Shown: positions 1 to 7,409 of the stretch, in pieces | How positions within the stretch are numbered: position 1 is the first letter of the stretch | Layout of the letters: each line of letters starts with the position of its first letter | Assembly: GCA_003554535.1 (NCBI GenBank) | Contig: PWGT01000109.1 | Coordinates: forward strand, 1 to 33,726 | Origin: Syntrophomonadaceae bacterium | GTDB taxonomy: Bacteria; Bacillota_D; Dethiobacteria; DTU022; PWGO01 | DNA length: 33,726 bases | Direction of reading: 5' to 3' | Translations under genes and position numbers: made by a program | Notes under the pieces: generated by a model | What the model was told of the DNA's origin: nothing | Seen by the model: only the letters and a program-made list of their open reading frames with translations | Databases searched by the model: none

Positions 1-428
1 CTTACCTTGTACTAAAGGTTCCAGTAGAAAACAAGAGGAAATATCAATTTGTGATTCCAAGCAAGCTTGATGAATTGGATTCATTATACGATGAAATTAC
101 AGATTCAATAGGAGATACATCGAAGATGAATGATTTAATTACATGTCTCCATGAACTGGTGGTGAATGCAATTGAACATGGTAATGAATTTGATCCTGAG
201 AAAAAAGTGACTATTGAAATTATTAAGTCTGATGTTGATAATTACATTGTGGCAAAAGTAGAAGATGAAGGGGAAGGTTTTAACTGGTGTGATAAAATTA
301 AAAAACCGGTAAATATGGATGGCTATGCAGAGAGAGGAAGAGGCATTTCTATGACCTGCCTGCTTTCAGGCGATTTATTCTACAATTATAAAGGTAATCG
401 GGCTACTTTATTGATTCAACAGGTTTAA
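1..428 (+). CDS. PP2C phosphatase/HATPase kinase fusion, C-terminal part (partial at left edge)
   Basis: The reading frame is open from base 3, with no stop upstream of the GTG at 51, so that GTG is not a real start and the gene enters from the left. The first residues (YLVLKV) match the end of the PP2C domain of the large protein at 10351-12624 (AYLVLKV). The rest matches its kinase-like domain: N-box HELVVNAIEHGN, ATP-lid motif DEGEGFNW, and ERGRGIS. It is therefore the C-terminus of a second SpoIIE/RsbU-type phosphatase fused to an RsbW-like HATPase. In partner switching the HATPase phosphorylates a STAS antagonist and the PP2C domain reverses this. The stop is TAA at 426-428 and cheD follows 56 bases later, probably co-transcribed. 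Domain assignment is firm. What lies upstream is inferred from the paralogue. Confidence 0.85.
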   Translation, partial: YLVLKVPVENKRKYQFVIPSKLDELDSLYDEITDSIGDTSKMNDLITCLHELVVNAIEHGNEFDPEKKVTIEIIKSDVDNYIVAKVEDEGEGFNWCDKIKKPVNMDGYAERGRGISMTCLLSGDLFYNYKGNRATLLIQQV

Positions 429-484
429 ATATAACAAGAAGTACTATATAATTTAAACAAACAGAGCGTTAAAGGATGGTTTTC

Positions 485-1003
485 GTGGAGAAAAAATTGT
501 ATGATTCCAAGCTAAAGCTAGATATATATGAGCTTTATTCAGGAGAATATATGGCTACTAACGAGAAAGGGTTTGCCATTAGCACCCTCTTGGGGTCATG
601 CGTTTCCGTTTGCCTGCGGGATGAGGTTTCAGGAGTAGTGGGGATTAACCATTATTTATCGCCAGGAAATACTCAAAACAAAGATACCATGTTTAGCGGG
701 AGTGGAAGATACGGGATTGTGGCCATGGACAAGTTGCTCGCAGAAATGGAAAAGCTGGGAGGAAAGCGAAATAGAATGAAAGCTAAGGTTTTTGGCGGAG
801 GCAGTAATAATTCTATTTCCAGAAGCGTGGCTGACTCCAATATCGAATTTGCCCTTTCTTATTTGAAGATGGAAGGGATTCCGGTAGTAACTCAGGATAC
901 AGGTGGGAATTACGGGCGGAAATTAATACTCATACCTGATAGTTTTGAAGTGTATGTAAGGCAATTTAGCCAGCAGCAAGATAATATACCGAGTGGTAAG
1001 TAA
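485..1003 (+). CDS. cheD: CheD, chemoreceptor glutamine deamidase
   Basis: CheD deamidates glutamines in methyl-accepting chemotaxis proteins and is often paired with CheC-type phosphatases. The motif LGSCVSVCLRD carries the catalytic Cys and GINHYL the His. They are 17 residues apart, as in Thermotoga CheD (Cys27/His44). A Ser stands six residues before the Cys, where Thermotoga has Thr21. A glycine-rich KVFGGGSNN follows. An in-frame ATG at 476 sits directly on the ribosome binding site AAAGG (471-475), so the GTG at 485 (nine bases away, 172 aa) is the better start. A weak promoter (TTTAAA at 424, 17 bases, TATAAT at 447) may add to read-through from the upstream phosphatase/kinase gene. 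A + strand terminator lies at 1120-1150. Confidence 0.95.
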   Translation: MEKKLYDSKLKLDIYELYSGEYMATNEKGFAISTLLGSCVSVCLRDEVSGVVGINHYLSPGNTQNKDTMFSGSGRYGIVAMDKLLAEMEKLGGKRNRMKAKVFGGGSNNSISRSVADSNIEFALSYLKMEGIPVVTQDTGGNYGRKLILIPDSFEVYVRQFSQQQDNIPSGK

Positions 1004-1119
1004 TGTAAGTTGTTGAGGAAGGCTTATTGAATCATTAGGCTGTCTTTTTCTTATTTTTTTATTGTAATTATTATAATTATTATTGTAATTATTGTAGTTA
1101 CTACTGGTAACTGCTATAG

Positions 1120-1150
1120 CTATTGGCGTTTTGATTAGCCAATAGTTTTT
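1120..1150 (+). terminator. Rho-independent terminator after cheD, overlapping the galK 3' end
   Basis: The stem CTATTGGC (1120-1127) pairs with GCCAATAG (1138-1145) and is followed by TTTTT on the + strand. The right arm and T tract lie inside the last codons of the convergent galK, and the loop contains its stop codon. The stem is only half GC, so strength is uncertain. Confidence 0.55.
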
Positions 1151-2250
1151 ACGTTTAAGCCGGCAGCGGGTGGGGTGGTATATAAAATCGGCTCCCTGGG
1201 AGTAATACCTCTAGTTTTTTCCGTGATGCGGGTCTTTAACTCTTCGAAGAAATCTTCGTGCGCCAGGGCTACTACGCAACCGCCAAATCCAGCACCAGTC
1301 ATGCGTGCTCCCAGGACTCCCTCGGTATTTTGAGCTAACTCTACGATAAGATCTACTTCCGGGCAACTGACAGCAAAGAGATCTCTCAAGCCAGCGTGGG
1401 AATCATTCATCAACGCACCTACCCTGTTCAGATCTTCAGAGCGAAAAGCTTCAATGGTTTGCAGGACTCTTTGGTTTTCTTCAACTACAAACCGACTCCG
1501 GTAGTATAGTTCTTGTGGTAAAACGGAAGCCAAATGATTTATTTCCTCTATAGTTACATCTCGCAGTGCTTCCCTGGAGAAGTGGGAGTGGTCATTGATT
1601 AGGGAGAGGGCTTCTTCGCACTCTTCTCGCCGGCGGTTGTAATCAGAGTGGGCAAGGCTTCTTTTTACCTGGCTATCAATTATCACAAAAATATGTTCGG
1701 TTAAATTGAGTGGGATATGTTCATATTCCAGGCTCCGGCAGTCTATGAATAGGGCATGGTTTTTACGGGCGAGAGCGGAAGCGAATTGATCCATGATGCC
1801 GCACTGGACGCCTATGTATTTGTTTTCTGCTTGCTGGGCAAAAAAAGCCAGACGATCCGGTTCTATGTCAAGAGCGTTTAAATGAGAAAAGGCAGCAGCG
1901 GTAGCTACTTCCAGGGCTGCTGAGGAGCTCAGCCCTGCCCCTATAGGCACATCGCCACCAAAATTAATATCGGCTCCGCTTAATTCATATCCTTCGTTTT
2001 GAAGCACCCAACAAACTCCTGCCAGGTAATCCCACCAGTTGCTTTGAATGGGGGGTGTCAAATTGTTAATGGAAAAAGAAGCAGTTTCCTGGAGATTTTG
2101 GGCGTAAACATTAACCACATCGTCGGGGCGGGAGGTAGCCTTCAGTGACATTTTTTTATCTATGGCTATTGGCAGTACAAAACCCAGGTTGTAATCGGTA
2201 TGTTCTCCAATAATATTCACTCTGCCCGGTGCCTCGCTTAAAACTTGCAC
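1135..2250 (-). CDS. galK: Galactokinase
   Basis: This cytoplasmic GHMP kinase makes galactose-1-phosphate from galactose and ATP (Leloir pathway). Near the N-terminus is the galactokinase signature APGRVNIIGEHTDYN (residues 7-21, with Arg10). The GHMP ATP loop VPIGAGLSSSAALE is at 101-114, the catalytic-base motif GIMDQFAS has Asp154, and the third motif ARMTGAGFGGC is at about 314-324. Its 371 residues are slightly shorter than usual but all motifs are present. The start is GTG, with an AAAGG-type site about 12 bases upstream, which is a little far. It lies 94 bases downstream of galE on the same strand and is probably in one operon. No galT is in the window, so the pathway is incomplete here. 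Confidence 0.95.
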   Translation of the reverse strand: MQVLSEAPGRVNIIGEHTDYNLGFVLPIAIDKKMSLKATSRPDDVVNVYAQNLQETASFSINNLTPPIQSNWWDYLAGVCWVLQNEGYELSGADINFGGDVPIGAGLSSSAALEVATAAAFSHLNALDIEPDRLAFFAQQAENKYIGVQCGIMDQFASALARKNHALFIDCRSLEYEHIPLNLTEHIFVIIDSQVKRSLAHSDYNRRREECEEALSLINDHSHFSREALRDVTIEEINHLASVLPQELYYRSRFVVEENQRVLQTIEAFRSEDLNRVGALMNDSHAGLRDLFAVSCPEVDLIVELAQNTEGVLGARMTGAGFGGCVVALAHEDFFEELKTRITEKTRGITPREPILYTTPPAAGLNVKTIG

Positions 2251-2344
2251 AATTTATCACTGCCTTTCTCCCTTATTGTTAGGTTAGGAAATTTGCGGTA
2301 AGTCCTTAAGTTTTTAGTTTTAAATGATTTTATTTTGATTCCCT

Positions 2345-3334
2345 TCAATTCGTGTAACCTGCAGGGTTTTTTTGGTGCCATTGCCAAGCGCTTTTTATAA
2401 TATAATCCAAATCTGAGTGCCGGGGATCCCAGTTTAATTCTTGTTTTATCTGGTTGGAACTGGCAATAAGCACTGAAGGATCACCTTCCCTTCGTGGGCC
2501 TATTTCATAGCTGATGTTTTTGTCGGTAATTTCTTCAGCTTTTTTAATTATCTCCATAACCGAGTAACCGCGCTCGTTACCTAAATTATATACTGCTTCG
2601 GTTTTATTGCCGTTTAAAAGAGCTTCCAGGGATAAAATGTGTGCGGAAACCAGGTCGGTAATATGAATGTAATCCCTAATAGGAGTGCCATCCTCAGTGG
2701 GGTAGTCATCACCAAAAACCATTAGTTTTTCTTTTTGACCTGCTGCAGTGGCAAGAACCAGGGGTATAAGGTGTGTTTCCGGGCTATGATCTTCCCCCAG
2801 ATCTCCTTCTGGATCAGCGCCCGCTGCATTGAAATAGCGAAGGGATATATATTGCAAATCTCCAACATTTGCCAGGCGGGAAAAGATTTTTTCTATGAAC
2901 AGTTTAGATTCCCCGTAGGGGTTAGTTGGTTTTTGGGGGTGATTTTCATCGATGGGCACTTTTTCCGGTTCACCATAAACTGCTGCTGTTGATGAAAAAA
3001 CCATCTTATTTGTGCTATATTTTTTCATAGCATCAAGAAGATTCATGGTGCCCACCAGGTTTGGATAAAAAGTTCCAAGCGGGTTAGTGATGGAATCGGA
3101 AACAATACTTTTAGCTGCAAAATGCATTACTGCCGAAGGTTTCAGTTCTTCAAAAACCTTTTTTAAGGCTACAGCATCGAGGAGGTCAACATTAAAAAAA
3201 GGCACTTTGTCGGGCAATGCTGCCTGGTGCCCGGTGCTTAAATTATCTATTACTGAAATGGTGTAATTGCTTTTTAACAATTCTTTTACTACATGACTAC
3301 CAATATACCCTGCTCCACCTGTTACCAGAATCAA
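2345..3334 (-). CDS. galE: UDP-glucose 4-epimerase
   Basis: It interconverts UDP-glucose and UDP-galactose with bound NAD, serving galactose use and supply of UDP-galactose for surface polymers. It is a short-chain dehydrogenase fold: the NAD motif TGGAGYIGSH starts at residue 5, SSTAAVYG is at 114-121, and the catalytic pair Tyr140/Lys144 is in YGESK. NPYGESK, LRYFNAAGAD and DGTPIRDYIHI are typical of GalE. Length (329 aa) is normal. The start is TTG, chosen because AAAGGAGG lies seven bases upstream and translation begins MILVTGGAGY. It is followed by galK. Upstream lie the HU terminator (3404-3444) and a 13-bp palindrome that could be an operator. Confidence 0.96.
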   Translation of the reverse strand: MILVTGGAGYIGSHVVKELLKSNYTISVIDNLSTGHQAALPDKVPFFNVDLLDAVALKKVFEELKPSAVMHFAAKSIVSDSITNPLGTFYPNLVGTMNLLDAMKKYSTNKMVFSSTAAVYGEPEKVPIDENHPQKPTNPYGESKLFIEKIFSRLANVGDLQYISLRYFNAAGADPEGDLGEDHSPETHLIPLVLATAAGQKEKLMVFGDDYPTEDGTPIRDYIHITDLVSAHILSLEALLNGNKTEAVYNLGNERGYSVMEIIKKAEEITDKNISYEIGPRREGDPSVLIASSNQIKQELNWDPRHSDLDYIIKSAWQWHQKNPAGYTN

Positions 3335-3391
3335 AAGGCCGCCTCCTTTAGAATTTTAATGTTTATAATTCTAAAAATGCAATTTTATATC

Positions 3392-3404
3392 CTGCATAAT
3401 GCAG
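3392..3404. promoter_or_regulatory. 13-bp palindrome upstream of galE
   Basis: CTGCAT-A-ATGCAG is a perfect palindrome with a single central base, 58 bases upstream of the galE start and touching the HU terminator. Its place in the galE promoter region suggests an operator. No regulator is identified and no clear -35/-10 pair was found. Confidence 0.25.
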
Positions 3405-3444
3405 CAAAAAACACCTCCTAGCTAGCAAAGAAGGTGTTTTTTGC
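3404..3444 (-). terminator. Bidirectional terminator after the HU gene
   Basis: Thirteen perfect pairs join 3404-3416 (GCAAAAAACACCT) to 3432-3444, with a 15-base loop. The A6/T6 in the arms gives a T tract in either direction. It lies 38 bases past the HU stop codon and separates that gene from galE. Confidence 0.85.
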
Positions 3445-3482
3445 AAAAGATATTCAAGTAAGCATATACAATTTGGCTTACT

Positions 3483-3755
3483 TTACTTAACTTTTTCTTT
3501 CAGAGCTTTGCCTGGCTTAAATGCTGGAACAGATGTCGCGGGAATTTTCATTTCCTTTCCTGTAGCCGGGTTTCTGCCTTTTCTTGCAGCGCGTTTTCTA
3601 GTTTCAAAAGTGCCAAATCCTACGAGCTGAACCTTCTCCTTTTTTTTCAGGGCTTCTGAGATGCTTTCCAGTGTTGCATTTAGAGCTTTCTCAGAGTCCT
3701 TTTTTGTGAGCCCCGTTTTGGATGCGATGTTGTTTACAAGATCTGATTTATTCAA
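3483..3755 (-). CDS. hup: DNA-binding protein HU
   Basis: This small basic histone-like dimer bends and compacts DNA. Starting at the TTG it reads MNKSDLV and is 90 aa, the canonical HU beginning and length. The preceding GTG (3756-3758) is also possible but lies only about three bases from AAGGAGGG, against six for the TTG. The signature GFGTFETRKRAARKGRNPATG occupies about residues 46-66, with the DNA-intercalating Pro63 in RNPATG. It is monocistronic, ended by the stem at 3404-3444. A TTGACA box lies upstream on the minus strand (3826-3831) but no convincing -10 follows at normal spacing. Confidence 0.96.
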   Translation of the reverse strand: MNKSDLVNNIASKTGLTKKDSEKALNATLESISEALKKKEKVQLVGFGTFETRKRAARKGRNPATGKEMKIPATSVPAFKPGKALKEKVK

Positions 3756-3900
3756 CACAATCCCTCCTTATTACATGGAATTTTCAAAAGGTATTCGCCA
3801 TTAACCTTGATATTCCTGCAACAACTGTCAAAATTTAATATTTTATTTGAATATATTCTAATTTGATATGATTTATTGAAAAAGGATAGCTTTGCGTGAA

Positions 3901-3963
3901 AAGCTTAAAACCCTACCACAGGGGGTGTGTGGCGAGAAAGCCAGGGAGAGAAGGGTAGAGCTT
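3901..3963 (+). other. GC-rich structured island in the HU to lipoprotein gap
   Basis: In the AT-rich gap 3756-4369 a 63-base GC-rich stretch can fold. AAGCT (3901) pairs with AGCTT (3959), CTACC (3913) with GGTAG (3954), and inside TGGC-GAGAAA-GCCA forms a small hairpin (3930-3943). It matches no riboswitch or ribozyme consensus I know. Its direction is unknown. Confidence 0.25.
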
Positions 3964-4096
3964 GTTAAAATTAAGTGATTAAGACGAAGTAAAAGGTCAT
4001 ATATAATAGAAAATAGAAAAATATAATAACAATTGGTAGTATGTTATTAAAAATTGGATTATATGGATATATTTAAATATATTTAATAAAATTTAG

Positions 4097-4126
4097 TTGC
4101 TCAGGGTGATTAAGGCATGGTATAAT
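4097..4126 (+). promoter_or_regulatory. Sigma-A promoter of the leader/sRNA unit
   Basis: TTGCTC (4097-4102), 18 bases, TATAAT (4121-4126), with an extended -10 (TGG before TATAAT). The predicted RNA start is near 4133. Confidence 0.7.
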
Positions 4127-4132
4127 TTATTT

Positions 4133-4281
4133 AAGAAAAGCGCTCATAGTCCATCTGAAGGTAATTAGCACAAGTTAGCATTAATAGATGGGAAAGTTTA
4201 CAAAAGTTAATATGTGAAAAAAAAATAGGTTGCCCAAAAGGGGGTATTAAACCTGCTTGGCTGACCCAAGCAGGTTTTTTT
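4133..4281 (+). ncRNA. Candidate attenuator leader or small RNA, about 150 nt
   Basis: A good promoter (4097-4126) and a strong terminator (4249-4281) frame about 150 bases with no credible ORF. Within it CCATCT (4151-4156) can pair with AGATGG (4186-4191). AGGTT (4227-4231) can pair with AACCT (4250-4254), which is also part of the terminator's left arm, with CCC/GGG stacking inside. That would be a mutually exclusive antiterminator. The lipoprotein-like gene starts about 95 bases after the terminator and has no clear promoter of its own, so an attenuating leader is plausible. A free small RNA is the alternative. No known riboswitch core was recognised. Confidence 0.45.
4249..4281 (+). terminator. 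Strong rho-independent terminator upstream of the lipoprotein-like gene
   Basis: AAACCTGCTTGG (4249-4260) pairs perfectly with 4266-4277 across a five-base loop, and seven T's end at 4281. No gene lies upstream on this strand, so it ends a noncoding transcript. Confidence 0.9.
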
Positions 4282-4375
4282 CGGAAGTATTATGTACATA
4301 TAAATGCCTTGGAACTAATTTAAGTCAATTAAAAATGGTTTGTTTTTATTCTAACTAAATAACAGAGGAGTGATT

Positions 4376-5032
4376 GTGTTGAAAAGATTTTTGGGGTTGA
4401 GTTTGTTGGGGGTAGCTTTGTTAGCAACATCATGGATGACTACAGGATGTGAAGAGGAAGAAGTGGAAAGTGCTGTGCAAAAACCTTCAAGTGAGATAAT
4501 TGAGGAAGGGAGTTGGTTAGAGGGACATAACCTGGATAAAGAAATTACCTCTGTTATTGAAATAGAAGGAATGGAGGAAGAATTGAAAAAAGAGCTTGTA
4601 GTAAGTGAGAACTATCCTTATGCAATTTATTTAAGTAAAGGTGATTATCAGTTTATTGAAAATGATAAATATGATCGGATAATTCCTAGCGGTCTTAATC
4701 AAACAGATAATATTTATATGGATTTGTGGATCGAAGAAAGCAAAGAAGCTGAGAAAAAGGCAGAAGAAATTGTTCCCCAACTCCAGGAAGAGTATAGCGA
4801 AGTATCACTTCCAGAAGAAGTGGATTCACCTCTACCTTCATGGTTGATTTATGGCTTTGGTGATGGCTTATTTGAAAGATACTATATAGTTGATGATTGG
4901 AATGGTGGCTCTCTAATAATTCGCCAATTAATGGTTGAAGAAGCACAGGAAGGCCATGGAGCCAGGTGGAACCATGCTCTGCAGAATTTGTATCTCTGGA
5001 ACCCGGAAACGAATGAATTTCAAAAACCATAA
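4376..5032 (+). CDS. Hypothetical lipoprotein-like exported protein
   Basis: I do not recognise the family. The N-terminus is Lys-Arg, then a hydrophobic run (FLGLSLLGVALLATSWM) and TTGC followed by four Glu. This resembles a lipoprotein signal with acylated Cys25, but the lipobox is imperfect (Thr where Leu is usual at -3). The remainder, about 190 residues, is acidic and soluble, with a Trp/Tyr/Gly-rich end (WLIYGFGDGLFERYY, YLWNPETNEF). The first in-frame GTG (4370) overlaps the ribosome binding site AGAGGAG, so GTG 4376 or TTG 4379 is the likely start. The stop lies at the edge of a GGGAC repeat. A structured leader lies upstream. The function is unknown, with the cell surface as likely location. 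Confidence 0.7.
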   Translation: MLKRFLGLSLLGVALLATSWMTTGCEEEEVESAVQKPSSEIIEEGSWLEGHNLDKEITSVIEIEGMEEELKKELVVSENYPYAIYLSKGDYQFIENDKYDRIIPSGLNQTDNIYMDLWIEESKEAEKKAEEIVPQLQEEYSEVSLPEEVDSPLPSWLIYGFGDGLFERYYIVDDWNGGSLIIRQLMVEEAQEGHGARWNHALQNLYLWNPETNEFQKP

Positions 5033-5079
5033 CCGGGACGCGGGGACAGGTCCCTTGTCCCACCAATATCTTCCATTTA
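5033..5079 (-). repeat. GGGAC dispersed repeat, copy 1 (long form)
   Basis: Read on the minus strand, 5079 to 5035 matches the copy at 10285-10329 over 45 bases with about three differences. Both contain ATGGAAGAT and then GTGGGACAAGGGACC-TGTCCCC. The first 31 bases (5033-5063) are an exact inverted copy of 5134-5164. The core GGGACA/TGTCCC can form a hairpin, as in REP elements. Confidence 0.85.
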
Positions 5080-5110
5080 AAAAAAGCCCTCAACGTTTGA
5101 GGGCTTTTTT
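5079..5110. terminator. Bidirectional terminator between the lipoprotein-like gene and arsC
   Basis: AAAAAAGCCCTCAA (5080-5093) pairs perfectly with 5097-5110 around a three-base loop, with A6 and T6 ends. It serves the two converging genes and sits between the inverted repeat copies. Confidence 0.9.
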
Positions 5111-5130
5111 AATCATTTTGATTCTGCTGG

Positions 5131-5607
5131 TTAGTGGGACAAGGGACCTGTCCCCGCGTCCCGGCTGAATAACTCTCTTACTTTTTTTTGAATTTTATCT
5201 CTTACTTCCCGAAATTTTTGTTTTACTTCCTCTGGTGAGCCTTCTGCCTTAGCAGGATCGCTTAAAGGCCAATGAAAATGAACTGTTTTTTCCCCTACCA
5301 TAGGGCAGCTATCTCTGGCATCACCACATAGAGTGATTATTATATCTGCATCTTTAATAAGTTCCCGGTTCATGCTATCAGAACTGTGATGGGATATATC
5401 TATACCTGCTTCACTCATAACTTCCACAGCTAGAGGGTTTAAACCAGCGGGAGATAAACCCGCACTATAAACCTCGAATTCATCACCTGCCAGGTGGCGA
5501 GCGAAACCTTCTGCCATTTGGCTCCGACAGGAGTTTCCAGTGCATAGGAAAACTATTTTTTGCTTGGTATTATCAGTTTTTCTGGGATTATTTTCAGGGT
5601 CCTTCAT
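5131..5607 (-). CDS. arsC: Arsenate reductase, thioredoxin-coupled (LMW-PTPase fold)
   Basis: It reduces arsenate to arsenite using a three-cysteine relay recycled by thioredoxin. The phosphatase-type loop CTGNSCRS (Cys22, Arg28) nucleates the reaction, and LCGDARDSCP supplies Cys94 and Cys101. The spacings (72 and 7) equal those of B. subtilis ArsC (Cys10/82/89). The start is ATG 5607 because AAGGAGG lies seven bases upstream; an in-frame start at 5637 has no such site. The last ten residues (RDAGTGPLSH) are encoded exactly by repeat copy 2 (5134-5164) and the stop lies just outside it, so the natural C-terminus has been replaced or extended. No arsR or arsenite pump gene is adjacent. A weak promoter lies at 5694-5721. 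Confidence 0.93.
   Translation of the reverse strand: MKDPENNPRKTDNTKQKIVFLCTGNSCRSQMAEGFARHLAGDEFEVYSAGLSPAGLNPLAVEVMSEAGIDISHHSSDSMNRELIKDADIIITLCGDARDSCPMVGEKTVHFHWPLSDPAKAEGSPEEVKQKFREVRDKIQKKVRELFSRDAGTGPLSH
5134..5164 (+). repeat. GGGAC dispersed repeat, copy 2 (short form, inside arsC)
   Basis: These 31 bases are the exact reverse complement of 5033-5063, forming a large nested palindrome around the terminator at 5079-5110. It lacks the ATGGAAGAT part of copies 1 and 3. Read on the minus strand it encodes the last ten residues of ArsC. Confidence 0.9.
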
Positions 5608-5693
5608 AATTGAACCTCCTTGTATTAACCATATCATCTAGTGCCTCGCCAAAAGCTTTTACTGCATACAAACTTGATCTTACAATATTAGTA

Positions 5694-5721
5694 ACTATAA
5701 ACTATCAAGAAATTTCAGCAA
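5694..5721 (-). promoter_or_regulatory. Possible arsC promoter
   Basis: On the minus strand TTGCTG (5716-5721), 16 bases, TATAGT (5694-5699). Spacing is slightly short. The rest of the 5608-6026 gap holds only the divergent promoter at 5920. Confidence 0.35.
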
Positions 5722-5919
5722 AGTCAATCTAAGCATGCCATTTTAGTTTAAATTATCCTTAGCTTTTGAGAAATTGTGTAAGTGGAAAATAAATATTTGA
5801 TATATTTCCCTTCTTGCTGCAGGGAGTTGATTTGCCTTAATAACCTTCTCTTGCATAAGTTAACATAATATAATCATCCAACAGTATGTCTGAACATCTT
5901 GTAATGCCCTTATAGAAGA

Positions 5920-5948
5920 TTGAAGATGTTATTAATGCAGCTTATAAT
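5920..5948 (+). promoter_or_regulatory. Sigma-A promoter of the GH18 gene
   Basis: TTGAAG (5920-5925), 17 bases, TATAAT (5943-5948), about 80 bases before the start codon. Confidence 0.7.
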
Positions 5949-6026
5949 ATGGTAAACATAATAACATGTTTTTTTGTTTTATTCTTTCTTCCCAATCAAA
6001 AATTACTTCAATATTAAGGATGGTGA

Positions 6027-7409
6027 ATGTGGATAATGCTTAAGAAAACAGCTTCCCTGGTAATACTTTTATTGCTTTTGAATGGCTTATTTATTCCGGC
6101 TGATGTTGTATCTGGTGGTAATCAAACAGATGTAGAGGTTATGGTTAGAGGGCTTAATTTTCGCCTTGGCCCGGGCACACAATATTATTCCCTGGATGTT
6201 CTGCCCGGCGGAACCGGTTTATCTGTTCTGGCCGAAGAAAATGGATGGATGCTAGTGCGCAAAGAAAGCGGGGAAACAGGGTGGGTAGCCGGATGGTTTA
6301 CTTCCAATCCAGAAAAGCCAAAAAAACCGGAAGATCCCGAGGAAGAAAAAAGGACAGGAGAAAAAGTAGTGGGGTATTATCCTTACTGGGCAGCGTATTC
6401 CGACTATTCTCCCCATGATATTGAAGTCGAAAAGGTAACTCACATCAATTATGCGTTTGCCAATATCGGCGATGACCTTCGCATTACCATGGGGGATCCC
6501 AATATTGACCCCGATAACTTTAGCCAGTTTAAGTCCTTGAAAGAAGAACATCCTCACCTCCAGACCCTTATATCTGTTGGAGGATGGACCTGGTCAGACA
6601 AGTTCTCGGATGTGGCCCTGACAGAAGCTTCTCGCCGGGCTTTTGCAGAAAGCGCTGTGGAGTTCATAGTCGAGCATGGCTTTGACGGGATAGACGTTGA
6701 CTGGGAATACCCTGTTCGTGGTGGTCATTCTTCAAATACCAGCAGGCCGGAAGATAAACAGAACTTTACCCTTCTTCTGGAAGCTTTGCGTAGTGAGCTG
6801 GACGCTCAGGAAAAACGTGATGGGGGAGAGTATCTACTTACCATAGCGGGAGGTGCGCATAGAGGTTATGTTGAAAACGTAGAGCTGGATATTATCCATG
6901 AATACCTGGACTTTGCAAATATCATGACCTACGATATTCACGCCACTTGGGAGGCCCACACTGGCTTCAATGCACCACTATATGAAATAAATTCGGACTC
7001 GCCTCAGTACAGCTGGAGCGTTGATTCTGCCGTGAATGCCTGGCTGAATGCTGGTTTTCCAGCGGAGAAGCTGGTAATGGGGATGCCTTTCTATGGTTAT
7101 AAATACCAAGGAGTGGTAAATGCCAACGACGGGCTTTTCCAGTATTTCTGGGATGGCTCTGCTCTGGGTTATTCGGAAATCGCGGACAATTATTTGGGTG
7201 CTGCAGGATTTGACCGTTATTTTCACCATGAAGCCCAAGTCCCGTGGCTTTTTAATGGTTCTACTTTTATTAGTTACGAAGACGAAGAATCACTAAGCCT
7301 TAAGGCAGAGTATATAAATTCCCATGGCCTGGCCGGAGCTATGGTCTGGGAATTGAGCCATGATCCCGATGCTATTTTACTCAAGGCTCTTTACCGGAGT
7401 TTACAGTAA
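6027..7409 (+). CDS. Secreted SH3-domain glycoside hydrolase family 18 protein
   Basis: This is a probable exported chitinase-like or peptidoglycan-acting glycosidase. The first 30 residues form a signal peptide or anchor (Lys-Lys, then VILLLLLNGLFI). Residues about 35-93 are a bacterial SH3 domain (VRGLNFRLGPG, GWMLVRKESGETGWVAGW). A Pro/Glu/Lys linker (94-112) leads to the GH18 barrel. SVGGW (183-187) and the catalytic DGIDVDWE (220-227, acid Glu227) are intact, with MTYDIH and MVWELSHD later in the barrel as expected. All GH18 catalytic acids are present, so it is probably active; the substrate cannot be told. AGGATGG upstream supports ATG 6027. The gene stands alone, with promoter at 5920-5948 and terminator at 7435-7481. 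Confidence 0.92.
   Translation: MWIMLKKTASLVILLLLLNGLFIPADVVSGGNQTDVEVMVRGLNFRLGPGTQYYSLDVLPGGTGLSVLAEENGWMLVRKESGETGWVAGWFTSNPEKPKKPEDPEEEKRTGEKVVGYYPYWAAYSDYSPHDIEVEKVTHINYAFANIGDDLRITMGDPNIDPDNFSQFKSLKEEHPHLQTLISVGGWTWSDKFSDVALTEASRRAFAESAVEFIVEHGFDGIDVDWEYPVRGGHSSNTSRPEDKQNFTLLLEALRSELDAQEKRDGGEYLLTIAGGAHRGYVENVELDIIHEYLDFANIMTYDIHATWEAHTGFNAPLYEINSDSPQYSWSVDSAVNAWLNAGFPAEKLVMGMPFYGYKYQGVVNANDGLFQYFWDGSALGYSEIADNYLGAAGFDRYFHHEAQVPWLFNGSTFISYEDEESLSLKAEYINSHGLAGAMVWELSHDPDAILLKALYRSLQ

Noticed and set aside
1051..1100. TTATTGTAATTATTA-type simple sequence after cheD
   Set aside because: Low-complexity AT-rich DNA without regular repeat units or flanking signals.
3826..3831. Perfect TTGACA on the minus strand upstream of HU
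   Set aside because: No acceptable -10 box at 16-19 bases, so it is not listed as a promoter.
4935..5168. Plus-strand 77-codon frame over the lipoprotein-like gene end and the repeat
   Set aside because: It is out of frame with the real gene and its middle is repeat and terminator sequence.
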